64,000 nt of DNA. It comes from Cellulosimicrobium sp. Marseille-Q4280 (GTDB taxonomy: Bacteria; Actinomycetota; Actinomycetes; Actinomycetales; Cellulomonadaceae). Position numbers and translations under genes: made by a program. Below the pieces are notes generated by a model, which saw nothing but the letters and a program-made list of their open reading frames with translations, was not told where the DNA came from and ran no database searches. Location of the stretch: contig NZ_CALPBY010000003.1 of NCBI RefSeq assembly GCF_943181405.1, positions 124,001 to 188,000 on the forward strand, given 5' to 3'. Below, piece by piece: positions 52,598-62,060 of this stretch (position 1 is its first letter; the number at the start of each line of letters is the position of its first letter).

Positions 52598-53509
52598 GTG
52601 CTCGTGACGTTCCAGGAGGGTGGCTCGTTCGAGGGTGGCCGCGTGCGCAAGGGCGGTGGCCGGGGTCGCGGACCGATGATCGCGGGCGGCGGGATCGGTG
52701 CCGTGCTCGTCGCGCTCGCCGTCGCGTTCTTCAGCGGCCAGACGGGCATCGACCTCAGCGGCTTGACCGGCGAGGACGGCAGCGGGTCGGACGCGCTCGG
52801 CGAGGGGCAGGCGCAGGCCGTCGGCGACTGCACCGCCGAGCAGGCCAACACCGACCTCGAGTGCGAGCTCAGCGCGACCGCGCAGGCGCTCGACGCGTAC
52901 TGGGACGAGGCGCTCCCCGCCCAGTCCGGCGTCCGGTACGAGCTCCCCGAGGTCGTGAGCTTCACCGGCCAGGTGTCGACCGGCTGCGGCGCCGCGACGA
53001 GCGCCGTCGGGCCGTTCTACTGCCCGAGCGACCGCACGGTGTACATCGACGTGGGCTTCTACGACGACCTCACGTCGCGCTTCGGCGCGAACGACGGCGG
53101 CCTCGCGCGCATGTACGTCGTCGCCCACGAGTTCGGGCACCACATCGAGCAGCAGATCGGGGCGATGGAGGCGGCCGACCGCAGCGGCACCGGCCCGGAG
53201 TCCGACGCGGTGCGGATCGAGCTCATGGCCGACTGCCTCGCGGGCATGTGGGCCGGGCACGCCGCGACGACGGTCGACCCGGACACCGGCGTGACGTTCC
53301 TCGAGCCCGTCACGGAGCAGCAGCTGCGCGACGCGCTGTCCGCCGCGTCCGCCGTCGGCGACGACCGCATCCAGGAGTCCGCGACCGGCCAGGTGAACCC
53401 GGAGGCGTGGACGCACGGGTCGAGCGAGCAGCGCCAGCGCTGGTTCACGATCGGCTACGACGGCGGCACGCTCCAGGACTGCAACGCGCTCGACGCCCCG
53501 TCGCTCTGA
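52598..53509 (+). CDS. YpfJ-type neutral zinc metallopeptidase
   Basis: The 303-residue protein starts with a basic, Gly-rich cytoplasmic lead (VRKGGGRGRG), one membrane helix (GAVLVALAVAFFSG), and an extracytoplasmic domain with the zinc motif VVAHEFGHHIEQQIG (HExxH) and a downstream RIELMADCLAGMWAGHA acid/zinc ligand region. SDRTVYIDVGFYDDL is a family hallmark. GGAGG lies 6 nt before GTG 52598, preferred over the next GTG. The cysteine in CGAATS and a later one suggest a disulfide. The substrate is unknown. Confidence 0.92.
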   Translation: MLVTFQEGGSFEGGRVRKGGGRGRGPMIAGGGIGAVLVALAVAFFSGQTGIDLSGLTGEDGSGSDALGEGQAQAVGDCTAEQANTDLECELSATAQALDAYWDEALPAQSGVRYELPEVVSFTGQVSTGCGAATSAVGPFYCPSDRTVYIDVGFYDDLTSRFGANDGGLARMYVVAHEFGHHIEQQIGAMEAADRSGTGPESDAVRIELMADCLAGMWAGHAATTVDPDTGVTFLEPVTEQQLRDALSAASAVGDDRIQESATGQVNPEAWTHGSSEQRQRWFTIGYDGGTLQDCNALDAPSL

Positions 53510-53524
53510 CGCTCCGCAGCGAGA

Positions 53525-54652
53525 TCAGAGCTCGATCGAGTACATCCGCGAGCCGCTGACCTTCTCGTAGCCGAGGCTCGCGTACAGCCCGTGGGCGCCG
53601 GACGGGTTCTCGGTGTCGACGTCGAGGCTCGCGTACTGCATCCCGTCCGCCGCCATCGCCCGCATCGCGGCCGCGAGCGCCGCGACGGCGACCTTGCGCC
53701 CGCGGTACGCGCGGCGCACCCCGAGGAGCTCGGTGTAGCCGAACGTGTAGCCGCGGACCGGGAAGTCCTCGTCGTAGCGCCCGGCCATCTCGTAGCCGAC
53801 GACGAGCGGCTCGCCGGCCCGCAGCGTCGCCGCGGTCTCCGGGTCCGTGTGCGGGTCGGCCAGGAGAGCGTCGACGTCCGGGGCGTCGTCGACCACGAGG
53901 AAGGACCACTGCGGCGCGAACTCGCTGCGGCCGTGCGTCCAGGCCTCGGGCGTGCGCGGCTCGCTCCCCCAGTGGTCGCGGAAGGCGTCGTTGTGCGCGA
54001 GGCGCGTCGCCTCGTCGAGCTCCTCGGACCAGGGCACGACGCGCAGCGCGCCGTCGAGAGGGACCCCCGGGACCGGTGCGACGAGATCACGGCGCAGGTC
54101 CGAGTAGAAGCGGCGGGCCTCGAAGCCGAACCGCTCGTAGAGACGCGCCTTCGACGGCGGGTCGGTGTCCTCCCCGTAGAGCGCGAGGCGGGCCGGGATC
54201 TCCTTGCCGCTCGCCGCGAGCACCTGACGCGCTCGCGCGACCGACCAGGCGAGCACCTCACGCCCGACGCCGCGGCCCCGGTGGGACGCGTGGACGCCGC
54301 CCCACAGGAAGGCACGCAGGGTGTTCGTGTCGCCGGGGTGGGTGTCGACGAGGGCGTACGCGCGCAGCGTGCCGTCGGCGTCGACACCGACGAGCGAGTC
54401 CGTCTCGAACGCGCGCCACGGCGCGGTGAACAGCTCCTCGACCTCGGCGAGCGTCTCGCGGAACGGCTCGGCGTCGGTCGCGGCGATCTCGTTCTTCAGC
54501 GTGAGCAGGGCGGGGGCGTCGGCCGCGACGGCGGGGCGCCACGTCAGGTCGCCCGCGGTCACGGGCGGGAGGGTCTCGGGCGCCGCGGCGCGCTGCGCGA
54601 TGGGAGCGAGCGGCGCGGCGGTCGTCGCGGTCGTGACCGGGCTGGAGGGCAT
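53525..54652 (-). CDS. Double-GNAT acetyltransferase
   Basis: The 375-residue protein has two GNAT domains: LWGGVHASHRGRGVGREVLAWSVARAR in the first (RGxGxG/A-like acetyl-CoA loop) and TELLGVRRAYRGRKVAVAALAAAMRAM in the second. SLDVDTENPSGAHGLYASLGYEKV ends the second with the usual N-x4-GLYxxLGF motif. This arrangement resembles mycothiol synthase MshD, but the sequence does not settle that. ATG 54652 is preceded by in-frame codons without family features. Confidence 0.85.
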   Translation of the reverse strand: MPSSPVTTATTAAPLAPIAQRAAAPETLPPVTAGDLTWRPAVAADAPALLTLKNEIAATDAEPFRETLAEVEELFTAPWRAFETDSLVGVDADGTLRAYALVDTHPGDTNTLRAFLWGGVHASHRGRGVGREVLAWSVARARQVLAASGKEIPARLALYGEDTDPPSKARLYERFGFEARRFYSDLRRDLVAPVPGVPLDGALRVVPWSEELDEATRLAHNDAFRDHWGSEPRTPEAWTHGRSEFAPQWSFLVVDDAPDVDALLADPHTDPETAATLRAGEPLVVGYEMAGRYDEDFPVRGYTFGYTELLGVRRAYRGRKVAVAALAAAMRAMAADGMQYASLDVDTENPSGAHGLYASLGYEKVSGSRMYSIEL

Positions 54653-54761
54653 GCGGACCACGCTATGCGAGCGGTCGCCGTCGGGCACGCGTATTTCTCG
54701 GGCGTCCGCGCCGCCGAGCATCACGAGTGAGACGTCCCTCCGGGCCGTCGCCACCGGCGTC

Positions 54762-54767
54762 TAGGCT
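54762..54767 (+). promoter_or_regulatory. Likely leaderless -10 box for metH
   Basis: TAGGCT is 6 nt before ATG 54774 and no ribosome binding site separates them. No cobalamin riboswitch was seen upstream. Confidence 0.55.
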
Positions 54768-54773
54768 TCCCCC

Positions 54774-57700
54774 ATGCCGACTGCAGCCGTCCAGGAGATC
54801 GCCGACGCCCGCTCCCAGGCCTTTGCCGAGGCGCTGCGCACACGCGTCGTCGTCGCCGACGGCGCGATGGGCACGATGATCCAGGCGCAGGACCCGAGCC
54901 TCGAGGACTACGAGGGGCTCGAGGGCTGCAACGAGATCCTCAACGTGTCGCGACCCGACATCATCGGCTCCGTGCACGACGCGTACCTCGAGGTCGGCGT
55001 CGACGCGATCGAGACCAACACGTTCGGCGCGAACTGGTCCAACCTCTCGGACTACGACATCGACCACCGCATCCGCGAGCTCGCGGCCGCGGGTGCGCGC
55101 ATCGCGCGCGAGCGCGCCGACGCCTTCACGACCCCCGACCACCCGCGCTGGGTGCTCGGCTCGATGGGCCCCGGGACCAAGCTCCCCAGCCTCGGCCACA
55201 CCACGTACGCGCACCTGCGCGACACGTTCGCGGAGCAGGCCGCGGGGCTGCTGGAGGGTGGCGCGGATGCCATCTTGGTCGAGACGAGCCAGGACCTGCT
55301 GCAGACCAAGGCCGCCGTGAACGGGTCGCGGGCCGCAATGCGCGACGTGGGGCGATCGGTCCCGGTCATCGCCCAGGTGACGGTGGAGACCACGGGCACC
55401 ATGCTCATGGGCTCGGAGATCGGCGCGGCGCTCACCACGCTGCAGGCCCTGAAGGTCGACGCGATCGGGCTCAACTGCGCCACCGGTCCCGCGGAGATGA
55501 GCGAGCACCTGCGCCACCTGTCGCGCCACGCGGAGATCCCCGTCACGTGCATGCCCAACGCGGGCCTTCCGGTGCTCGGGCCCGACGGCGCGTCGTACCC
55601 GCTGACGCCCGACGAGCTCGCCGCCGCGCACACGCAGTTCGTGCAGGAGTTCGGGCTCGGGCTCGTCGGCGGCTGCTGCGGGACGACGCCCGAGCACCTG
55701 CGCCGCGTGGTCGAGGCCGTGCGGGCGCGACCGGTGGCCGAGCGGCACCCGCAGCGCGAGAACGGCGTCGCGAGCCTGTACTCGCACACGGACCTGCACC
55801 AGGACGCGTCGTTCCTCGCGATCGGCGAGCGGACGAACGCGAACGGCTCCAAGGCGTTCCGCGAGGCGATGCTCGCGGAGAACTGGGAGGAGTGCGTCGA
55901 GATCGCGCGCGCGCAGACGCGTGACGGCGCCCACCTGCTCGACGTGTGCATCGACTACGTGGGCCGTGACGGCGTCGCGGACGTGCGCGAGGTGGTCTCG
56001 CGCCTCGCGAGCGCGTCGACGCTGCCGCTCGTCGTCGACTCGACCGAGCCGGAGGTCATCGCGGCCGGACTCGAGCTCGTCGGCGGGCGCGCCGTCGTGA
56101 ACTCGGTGAACTTCGAGGACGGCGACGGCCCGACGTCGCGGTTCGCGCGGGTCATGCCGCACGTCGTGGAGCACGGCGCGGCGGTCGTCGCGCTGACGAT
56201 CGACGAGGAGGGCCAGGCGCGGACCACCGAGACGAAGGTCGCGATCGCGACGCGCCTCGTGGAGACGCTCACGCGCGACTGGGGCCTGCGCGTCGACGAC
56301 ATCATCGTCGACGCCCTGACGTTCCCCATCGCGACCGGGCAGGAGGAGACACGACGCGACGCGATCGAGACGATCGAGGCGATCCGGGAGATCACGCGCC
56401 GCTTCCCCGGCATCCACACGACGCTCGGGGTGTCGAACGTGTCGTTCGGGCTCAACCCGGCCGCGCGCACCGTGCTCAACTCGGTGTTCCTCCACGAGGC
56501 CGTCGAGGCGGGCCTGGACTCCGCGATCGTGCACGCGGCGAAGATCCTCCCGCTCGCGCAGATCCCTGACGAGCAGCGCGAGGCCGCACTCGACCTCGTG
56601 TGGGACCGGCGCCGGTACGACGACGAGGGCAACCTCGTGCACGACCCGCTGGCCGTGCTGCTCGACCTCTTCGAGGGCGTGGACTCGGCCGCGCTCAAGG
56701 ACCAGCGTGCGGCCGAGCTCGCCGCGCTGCCCGTCGGCGAGCGCCTCGAGCGGCGCATCGTCGACGGCGCGCGCAAGGGCCTCGAGGACGACCTCGACAC
56801 CGCCCTGGCCGACGGCATGAAGGCGCTCGAGATCGTCAACGACCACCTGCTCGAGGGCATGAAGGTCGTCGGCGACCTGTTCGGGCGCGGCGAGATGCAG
56901 CTCCCGTTCGTGCTGCAGTCGGCCGAGGTGATGAAGACGGCCGTCGCGCACCTCGAGCCGCACATGGAGCGCGTCGAGGGCGACACGGGGAGCAAGGGCA
57001 CGATCGTGCTCGCGACCGTGCGCGGCGACGTGCACGACATCGGCAAGAACCTCGTCGACATCATCCTCACGAACAACGGCTACACGGTCGTCAACATCGG
57101 CATCAAGCAGCCGATCTCGGCGATGATCGAGGCGGCCGAGCAGCACGACGCCGACGTCATCGGCATGTCGGGGCTCCTCGTGAAGTCGACGGTCGTCATG
57201 AAGGAGAACCTCGCGGAGCTCGCGTCGCGCGGGCTCGCGGAGCGGTGGCCGGTGCTGCTCGGCGGCGCGGCACTCACGCGGACGTACGTCGAGGACGACC
57301 TCGCGGGCCAGTTCCCCGGCGTCGTGCGGTACGCGCGCGACGCGTTCGAGGGGCTGCGGCTCATGGAGCCGCTCGTGCGCGTCGCGCGCGGCGAGTCGCC
57401 CGACACCGTGGGCCTGCCCGCGCTGAAGAAGCGCCGGCACGCCGTGGTCACCGTGACCGAGACCGCGCCCGAGGACCTGCCCGCGCGGTCCGACGTCGCG
57501 GCGGACAACCCGGTCCCGACCCCTCCCTTCTGGGGCACGCGCCTGGTCAAGGGCGTGCGCCTCGCGGACTACGCGGCGTTCCTCGACGAGCGCGCGACGT
57601 TCATGGGCCAGTGGGGCCTCAAGCCCGGTCGTGGGGACGACGGCGCGTCGTACGAGGAGCTCGTCGAGACCGAGGGCCGGCCGCGGCTCAACGCGTGGCT

Positions 57701-58367
57701 CGACCGGATCCGCACCGAGGGCATGGTCGACCCGGCGGTCGTCTACGGGTACTTCCCCGTGTGGTCGGAGGGCGACGACGTCGTCGTGGCGCACCACGGC
57801 GCCGGGCTCGCGGGGATCGGCGCGCCGGACGGCGGGTCAGGCGGCGAGCCGGGGACCGAGCGCCTGCGCTTCACGTTCCCCCGGCAGCGGCGCGACCGGC
57901 ACCTGTGCCTCGCCGACTTCGTCAAGCCGCGGTCGTGGGTCGAGGAGACCGGCCGGTACGACGTGCTGCCCGTGCAGCTCGTGACGATGGGCGCGTCGGT
58001 CGACCAGCACTCCGCCACGCTCTTCGCCGGCAACCACTACCGCGAGTACATGGAGCTGCACGGGCTGTCGGTGCAGCTCACCGAGGCGCTCGCCGAGATG
58101 TGGCACGCGCGGGTGCGGTCGGAGCTGGGCTTCGCCGACGAGGACCCGAGCGCGGTCGAGGACATGTTCAAGCTCGAGTACCGCGGCGCGCGCTTCTCGC
58201 TCGGGTACCCCGCGTGCCCGGACATGGAGGACCGCACGAAGGTCGTCGAGCTTCTGCGCCCCGAGCGCGTCGGCGTCGAGCTGTCGGCGGAGCTCCAGCT
58301 CCACCCCGAGCAGTCCACCGACGCTTTCGTCCTGCACCACCCCGAGGCCAAGTACTACTCCGTGTGA
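54774..58367 (+). CDS. metH: Cobalamin-dependent methionine synthase
   Basis: The 1197-residue enzyme carries all four MetH modules. The homocysteine domain has VADGAMGTMIQ and the zinc Cys pair GGCCGTT at 301-302. The pterin (methyl-tetrahydrofolate) domain has IGERTNANGS and VDSTEPEVI. The cobalamin domain has DVHDIGKN with the lower-axial His754 and MSGLLVKST. The reactivation domain ends FRLGYPACPDM-like (FSLGYPACPDMEDRTKV). The length is standard. It stands alone between divergent and convergent neighbours. Confidence 0.96.
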   Translation: MPTAAVQEIADARSQAFAEALRTRVVVADGAMGTMIQAQDPSLEDYEGLEGCNEILNVSRPDIIGSVHDAYLEVGVDAIETNTFGANWSNLSDYDIDHRIRELAAAGARIARERADAFTTPDHPRWVLGSMGPGTKLPSLGHTTYAHLRDTFAEQAAGLLEGGADAILVETSQDLLQTKAAVNGSRAAMRDVGRSVPVIAQVTVETTGTMLMGSEIGAALTTLQALKVDAIGLNCATGPAEMSEHLRHLSRHAEIPVTCMPNAGLPVLGPDGASYPLTPDELAAAHTQFVQEFGLGLVGGCCGTTPEHLRRVVEAVRARPVAERHPQRENGVASLYSHTDLHQDASFLAIGERTNANGSKAFREAMLAENWEECVEIARAQTRDGAHLLDVCIDYVGRDGVADVREVVSRLASASTLPLVVDSTEPEVIAAGLELVGGRAVVNSVNFEDGDGPTSRFARVMPHVVEHGAAVVALTIDEEGQARTTETKVAIATRLVETLTRDWGLRVDDIIVDALTFPIATGQEETRRDAIETIEAIREITRRFPGIHTTLGVSNVSFGLNPAARTVLNSVFLHEAVEAGLDSAIVHAAKILPLAQIPDEQREAALDLVWDRRRYDDEGNLVHDPLAVLLDLFEGVDSAALKDQRAAELAALPVGERLERRIVDGARKGLEDDLDTALADGMKALEIVNDHLLEGMKVVGDLFGRGEMQLPFVLQSAEVMKTAVAHLEPHMERVEGDTGSKGTIVLATVRGDVHDIGKNLVDIILTNNGYTVVNIGIKQPISAMIEAAEQHDADVIGMSGLLVKSTVVMKENLAELASRGLAERWPVLLGGAALTRTYVEDDLAGQFPGVVRYARDAFEGLRLMEPLVRVARGESPDTVGLPALKKRRHAVVTVTETAPEDLPARSDVAADNPVPTPPFWGTRLVKGVRLADYAAFLDERATFMGQWGLKPGRGDDGASYEELVETEGRPRLNAWLDRIRTEGMVDPAVVYGYFPVWSEGDDVVVAHHGAGLAGIGAPDGGSGGEPGTERLRFTFPRQRRDRHLCLADFVKPRSWVEETGRYDVLPVQLVTMGASVDQHSATLFAGNHYREYMELHGLSVQLTEALAEMWHARVRSELGFADEDPSAVEDMFKLEYRGARFSLGYPACPDMEDRTKVVELLRPERVGVELSAELQLHPEQSTDAFVLHHPEAKYYSV

Positions 58368-58398
58368 GCAACCGGGCGACGGGCACCACGGACCGGCG

Positions 58399-59403
58399 TC
58401 AGGAGGTCGTGCCGCCGTAGTGCGCGGCCAGGCGCCGCAGCCCTTCGTCGACGCCCACGGCGGGGCGCCAGCGCAGGTCGCGGCGCGTGGCGCGCTGGTC
58501 GAACCAGTGCGCGGTCGACAGCTGCTCGGCGAGGAAGCGCGTCATCGGCGGCTCGTCGGTGCCCGGGCGCACGCGCCAGACGGCCTCGACGAGGCTGCCC
58601 GCGGCCCGCGCGACCCCGGCCGGCACGCGCCACCGCGGTGGCTCGACGCCACCCGCGCGGCAGATGCCCGCGAGCAGGTCGGCGACGGTGCGCGGCTCGC
58701 CGTTGGTCAGCACGTATGCGCGCCCGTGCACGTCGTGGGCGCGGTCGAGCGCCGCGAGGATGCCGTCCGCGGCGTTGTCCACGTAGAGCGTGTCGATGAG
58801 CGCCGCGCCGTGACCCAGCAGCGGCAGGCGCCCGCCCGCCGCCCGCTCGAGCACCCGCTCGACCAGCTGGGTGTCGCCCGGCCCCCACACGATGTGCGGG
58901 CGCACGGCGACGACGCTCGGCCCGGTCCCGCCCGACCCGTCCGGCTGCCGACGGCGGTCGCGGCCCAGGGCGAGCACCTCGGCCGCCGCCTTGGTGCGCG
59001 CGTACTCGCCACGCGCGTGCCGGGGGTCGGCCGGCGTCGTGCCCGCCCCGACCAGGGACGAGCCCAGGTGGGCCACGGACGGCGAGGACACCTGCACGAA
59101 CCGCTCGACCCCGGCGCGCTCGGCCGCGTCGAGGAGCGCGCGGGTGCCCTCGACGTTCACGGCGTGGAACTCCGCGGGATCGCCTGCGAGCGACACCTTG
59201 GCCGCGAGGTGCACGACCGCGTCGGCGCCCTCGACGGCGCGCGCGACTGCCGCCGGGTCGGTCACGGACCCCTGGACGTCCTGGACGCCCGGCACACCGG
59301 AGGAGCGGCGCTGGAGCGTACGGACCTCGTCGCCGCGGGCCACGAGCGCGCGGGCGACGGCGCCTCCGAGAAGCCCCGACGCCCCGGTCACGAGCACGGT
59401 CAC
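58399..59403 (-). CDS. oleD: OleD-type NAD(P)-dependent 2-alkyl-3-ketoalkanoate reductase
   Basis: The 334-residue SDR enzyme begins VLVTGASGLLGGAVARAL (GxxGxxG), with VHLAAKVSLAG and the catalytic Tyr/Lys in GEYARTKAAAEVL. VVAVRPHIVWGPGDTQLVERVL and TLYVDNAADG are typical of the 3-beta-HSD-like group. In the ole pathway it reduces the beta-keto acid from OleA to the hydroxy acid. Its GTG start overlaps the oleBC stop (GTGA), fixing both start and operon. Confidence 0.93.
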   Translation of the reverse strand: MTVLVTGASGLLGGAVARALVARGDEVRTLQRRSSGVPGVQDVQGSVTDPAAVARAVEGADAVVHLAAKVSLAGDPAEFHAVNVEGTRALLDAAERAGVERFVQVSSPSVAHLGSSLVGAGTTPADPRHARGEYARTKAAAEVLALGRDRRRQPDGSGGTGPSVVAVRPHIVWGPGDTQLVERVLERAAGGRLPLLGHGAALIDTLYVDNAADGILAALDRAHDVHGRAYVLTNGEPRTVADLLAGICRAGGVEPPRWRVPAGVARAAGSLVEAVWRVRPGTDEPPMTRFLAEQLSTAHWFDQRATRRDLRWRPAVGVDEGLRRLAAHYGGTTS

Positions 59404-62060
59404 GGGCGCCCCACCCGCCCGCCGGCGAGGACGCGGTCCGCCCAGGCGGCGAGGCGCGTCCGGTCGATCTTGGAGTTGTGCCGCACGTCGGTGGGCATGC
59501 GCGGCACCACGAGCACGGCCGCGAGCGGCACGGGCGACACGGCGCGCACGGCGGCGGTCAGCGCCCCGGGCGCCAGCCCGGGGCGCCGGGCGCCGGGCAC
59601 GGTCTCGACCACGGCGACCGCCTGCTGCAGGCCCGCGGGCCCGACGCCGACGACGGCGGCCCGCCGCACCTGCGCCACCCGCTCGACGTGCTGCTCCGGC
59701 CCCACGGGCGCCAGCGGGCCGTCGGAGGTGCGGAGCACGTGCCCGAGCCGCCCCTCGATCCACAGGCGGCCCTGCGCGTCGAGGTGTCCGACGTCGCCCG
59801 TGCGGTGCCAGCGCCCGCGCGGGGTGTCGCGCTCGGCGGCCAGGTCGGTGAGCCACAGCCGGTCGTAGCGCTCCTTGAGGTGCCCGGCCCGCACGAGGAC
59901 CTCGCCGAGCACGCCGGGTGCCGCCGACGGCGCGCCGGTCGCGGCGCCGTCGTCGTCGAGCGCGCTGACGAGCACCTCCGCCCCGGGCAAGGGGAGGCCG
60001 ACGCACACGCCCGCGTCGGGGGCCGCGGCAGCGTCACGGATGCCGTCGAGCGTGACGTCCGTGACCAGCAGGCACTCCGTCATCCCGTACGGGGTGTGCG
60101 CGGTGGCCGCGGGCATGAGCCCGGCGGCCGAGCCGAGCAGCTCGGCCGAGATCGGCGCGCCCGTGGAGAGGAACGTGCGCACGCGCACGAGGGCGGCGCG
60201 GTCGGCGGTGTCGAGCGCGTCGGCGGTCGCGACCACGTTGAGGATCGCGGCGGGCGAGAGGAACACGATGCGCGCGTCCGACGCGCGCACGGCGTCGGCG
60301 ACGGCCCGGGCGGTGAGCGTGCGCGGCGAGGAGACGTCCATGCGCGGCGTCACCGACCGGGTGCCGAGCGCCGGCCCGAGCAGCGCGAACGGGGCGAAGC
60401 CCGTGACGAGCCCGGTGTCCGGGCCGACGTCGAAGTGCTCGGCGAGCGTGTCCCGCAACGCGGAGAGGCGGGCGTGCGAGTACACGACGCCCTTGGCCGG
60501 GCCCGTGGACCCGGACGTGAACAGCACGGCGGCCTCGTCGTCGGGGCGGGGCTCGGACGGCAGCGCGATGCCCTCCCCGGCGCGCGCGACGTCGACGAGC
60601 TCGTGCGCCACGCCCAGCGCCCGCCGGACCGCGGGCGCGAGCGGGTCGGCCGAGATCCGCACGCCGGGCCAGCCGAGCGCGCGCGCCGCGGCCAGACCCT
60701 TGGTCTGCGCGACGACGAACCGCGGCCACGCCCCGCGCTGGGCGCGCGTGAGCCCGCGGACGCCCAGACCGGCGTCGGCGACCACCACGACCGCCCCGAT
60801 CCGCAAGCACGCGTAGACCAGCGCGGTCAGCGTGGGCCCCGGTTCCACCAGCAGCGACACCCGGTCGCCCTGGCGCACCCCGATCGCGTGCAGCCCCGCG
60901 GCCACCCGCTGCACCTGCCGGTGCAGCGCCCGCCAGCTCACGGCCCGGGCGGACCCGCCGGCATCGGTCACCGCCATGTCCAGCACCGCGGGCGCGTCGT
61001 CCCCCGCCCTCGCGTCCAGCCCCGCCCACAGCGGCACGAACGGCGAGGCTGCTCCCCCGTCGGCGCCGGTGGTCCCGGCAGCGGCCTCGGACAGCACCTC
61101 GCCCCCGAGCCACCCGAGAACAGCAGGCGTCCAGTCCGCGTCCTCGGCGACGAGATGGCCGGCGTCCGCGAACCGGTGCACGTGCGCGTGCGGCAGCCGG
61201 CGCACGAGGTCGTCGAGGTAGCGGTCGGAGAACACCGGGTCGTGCGGTCCCCACAGCAGCACGGCGGGCACGCGGAGCCTCGCGACGCCGGCGGCGACGC
61301 GGTCGAGCTCGGGCGCGCTGGGGTGCGCGGCGTCCACGGGGATGTCGGCGACGAAGCCCTCGATCCCGTCGCGGTCGTGCGCGGCGCGGTAGGGCAGCCG
61401 GTAGGCGCCCGCGACGTCGGCAGGCAGGGGCGGGCGCGCCAGGGCGAGCGTCGTGTCGAGGAAGGCGGTCGTCGTGCGGGTGCCGAGCCGGTGCACGGGC
61501 CCGGCGAGCGCGAGGCGCAGCGGCGCGGGCAGCGCCGCGCCGTCGGGCTGGTGCACGGCCGTGTTGAGCAGCGCGACGCCGGCGAGGAGGTCGGGGTGGT
61601 CGACGGCCCAGCCGAGGGAGACGACGCCGCCCCAGTCGTGGCCGAGGGTGACGACGGGCCCGGCGAGGCCGAGGGCGTCCGTGAAGGCACCCAGGTCGGC
61701 GACGCGCCGGGCGAGCGGGCGGTGCTCGCCGGTGCGGGCGGAGAACCCCATCTCGAGCTGGTCGACGGCGACGACGCGCCACGCTGCACCGCCGCCCCGG
61801 GCGGCGGCGACGGAGCCGGTCACGAGCCGCCGCCACAGGTAGGACCACGTGGGGTTGCCGTGCACGGCGAGCACCGTGCCGACGGGCGCGAGACCGCTCC
61901 GCTCGAGCTCGGGGCCCGTGTCGAGGTAGTGCCAGGTCGCGCCCCGGGCGTCGCGCAGCACGTGGCTGTACCGCGGGTCCAGGCCGGGCAGCCCGGGCGG
62001 GACGGTGCGAGCGGGGCGGAGAAGGGGGTCGGCCGCGGGCGTGGAGGCGGGCCCTGTCAC
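59400..62060 (-). CDS. oleBC: OleB-OleC fusion (beta-lactone decarboxylase plus beta-lactone synthetase)
   Basis: The 886-residue protein joins two ole enzymes. Residues 1-330 form the OleB part: a haloalkane-dehalogenase-like fold with HGNPTW at 68-73, the nucleophile Asp142 in GHDWGG, acid at Asp274 and His302 in AGHLV. The OleC part is an acyl-adenylate-type ligase with TSGSTGPAKG near 514-523, TPYGMTE near 670 and a C-terminal NSKIDRT. OleC closes the hydroxy acid to a beta-lactone, which OleB decarboxylates to a cis-olefin. Such fusions are known in actinobacteria. GTG starts and stops overlap both neighbours. Confidence 0.93.
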   Translation of the reverse strand: MTGPASTPAADPLLRPARTVPPGLPGLDPRYSHVLRDARGATWHYLDTGPELERSGLAPVGTVLAVHGNPTWSYLWRRLVTGSVAAARGGGAAWRVVAVDQLEMGFSARTGEHRPLARRVADLGAFTDALGLAGPVVTLGHDWGGVVSLGWAVDHPDLLAGVALLNTAVHQPDGAALPAPLRLALAGPVHRLGTRTTTAFLDTTLALARPPLPADVAGAYRLPYRAAHDRDGIEGFVADIPVDAAHPSAPELDRVAAGVARLRVPAVLLWGPHDPVFSDRYLDDLVRRLPHAHVHRFADAGHLVAEDADWTPAVLGWLGGEVLSEAAAGTTGADGGAASPFVPLWAGLDARAGDDAPAVLDMAVTDAGGSARAVSWRALHRQVQRVAAGLHAIGVRQGDRVSLLVEPGPTLTALVYACLRIGAVVVVADAGLGVRGLTRAQRGAWPRFVVAQTKGLAAARALGWPGVRISADPLAPAVRRALGVAHELVDVARAGEGIALPSEPRPDDEAAVLFTSGSTGPAKGVVYSHARLSALRDTLAEHFDVGPDTGLVTGFAPFALLGPALGTRSVTPRMDVSSPRTLTARAVADAVRASDARIVFLSPAAILNVVATADALDTADRAALVRVRTFLSTGAPISAELLGSAAGLMPAATAHTPYGMTECLLVTDVTLDGIRDAAAAPDAGVCVGLPLPGAEVLVSALDDDGAATGAPSAAPGVLGEVLVRAGHLKERYDRLWLTDLAAERDTPRGRWHRTGDVGHLDAQGRLWIEGRLGHVLRTSDGPLAPVGPEQHVERVAQVRRAAVVGVGPAGLQQAVAVVETVPGARRPGLAPGALTAAVRAVSPVPLAAVLVVPRMPTDVRHNSKIDRTRLAAWADRVLAGGRVGRP

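Noticed and set aside
54653-54773. Cobalamin or SAM riboswitch upstream of metH
   Set aside because: The gap is only about 120 bases, no conserved B12-box or SAM core was seen, and the -10 box 6 nt before ATG leaves no leader.
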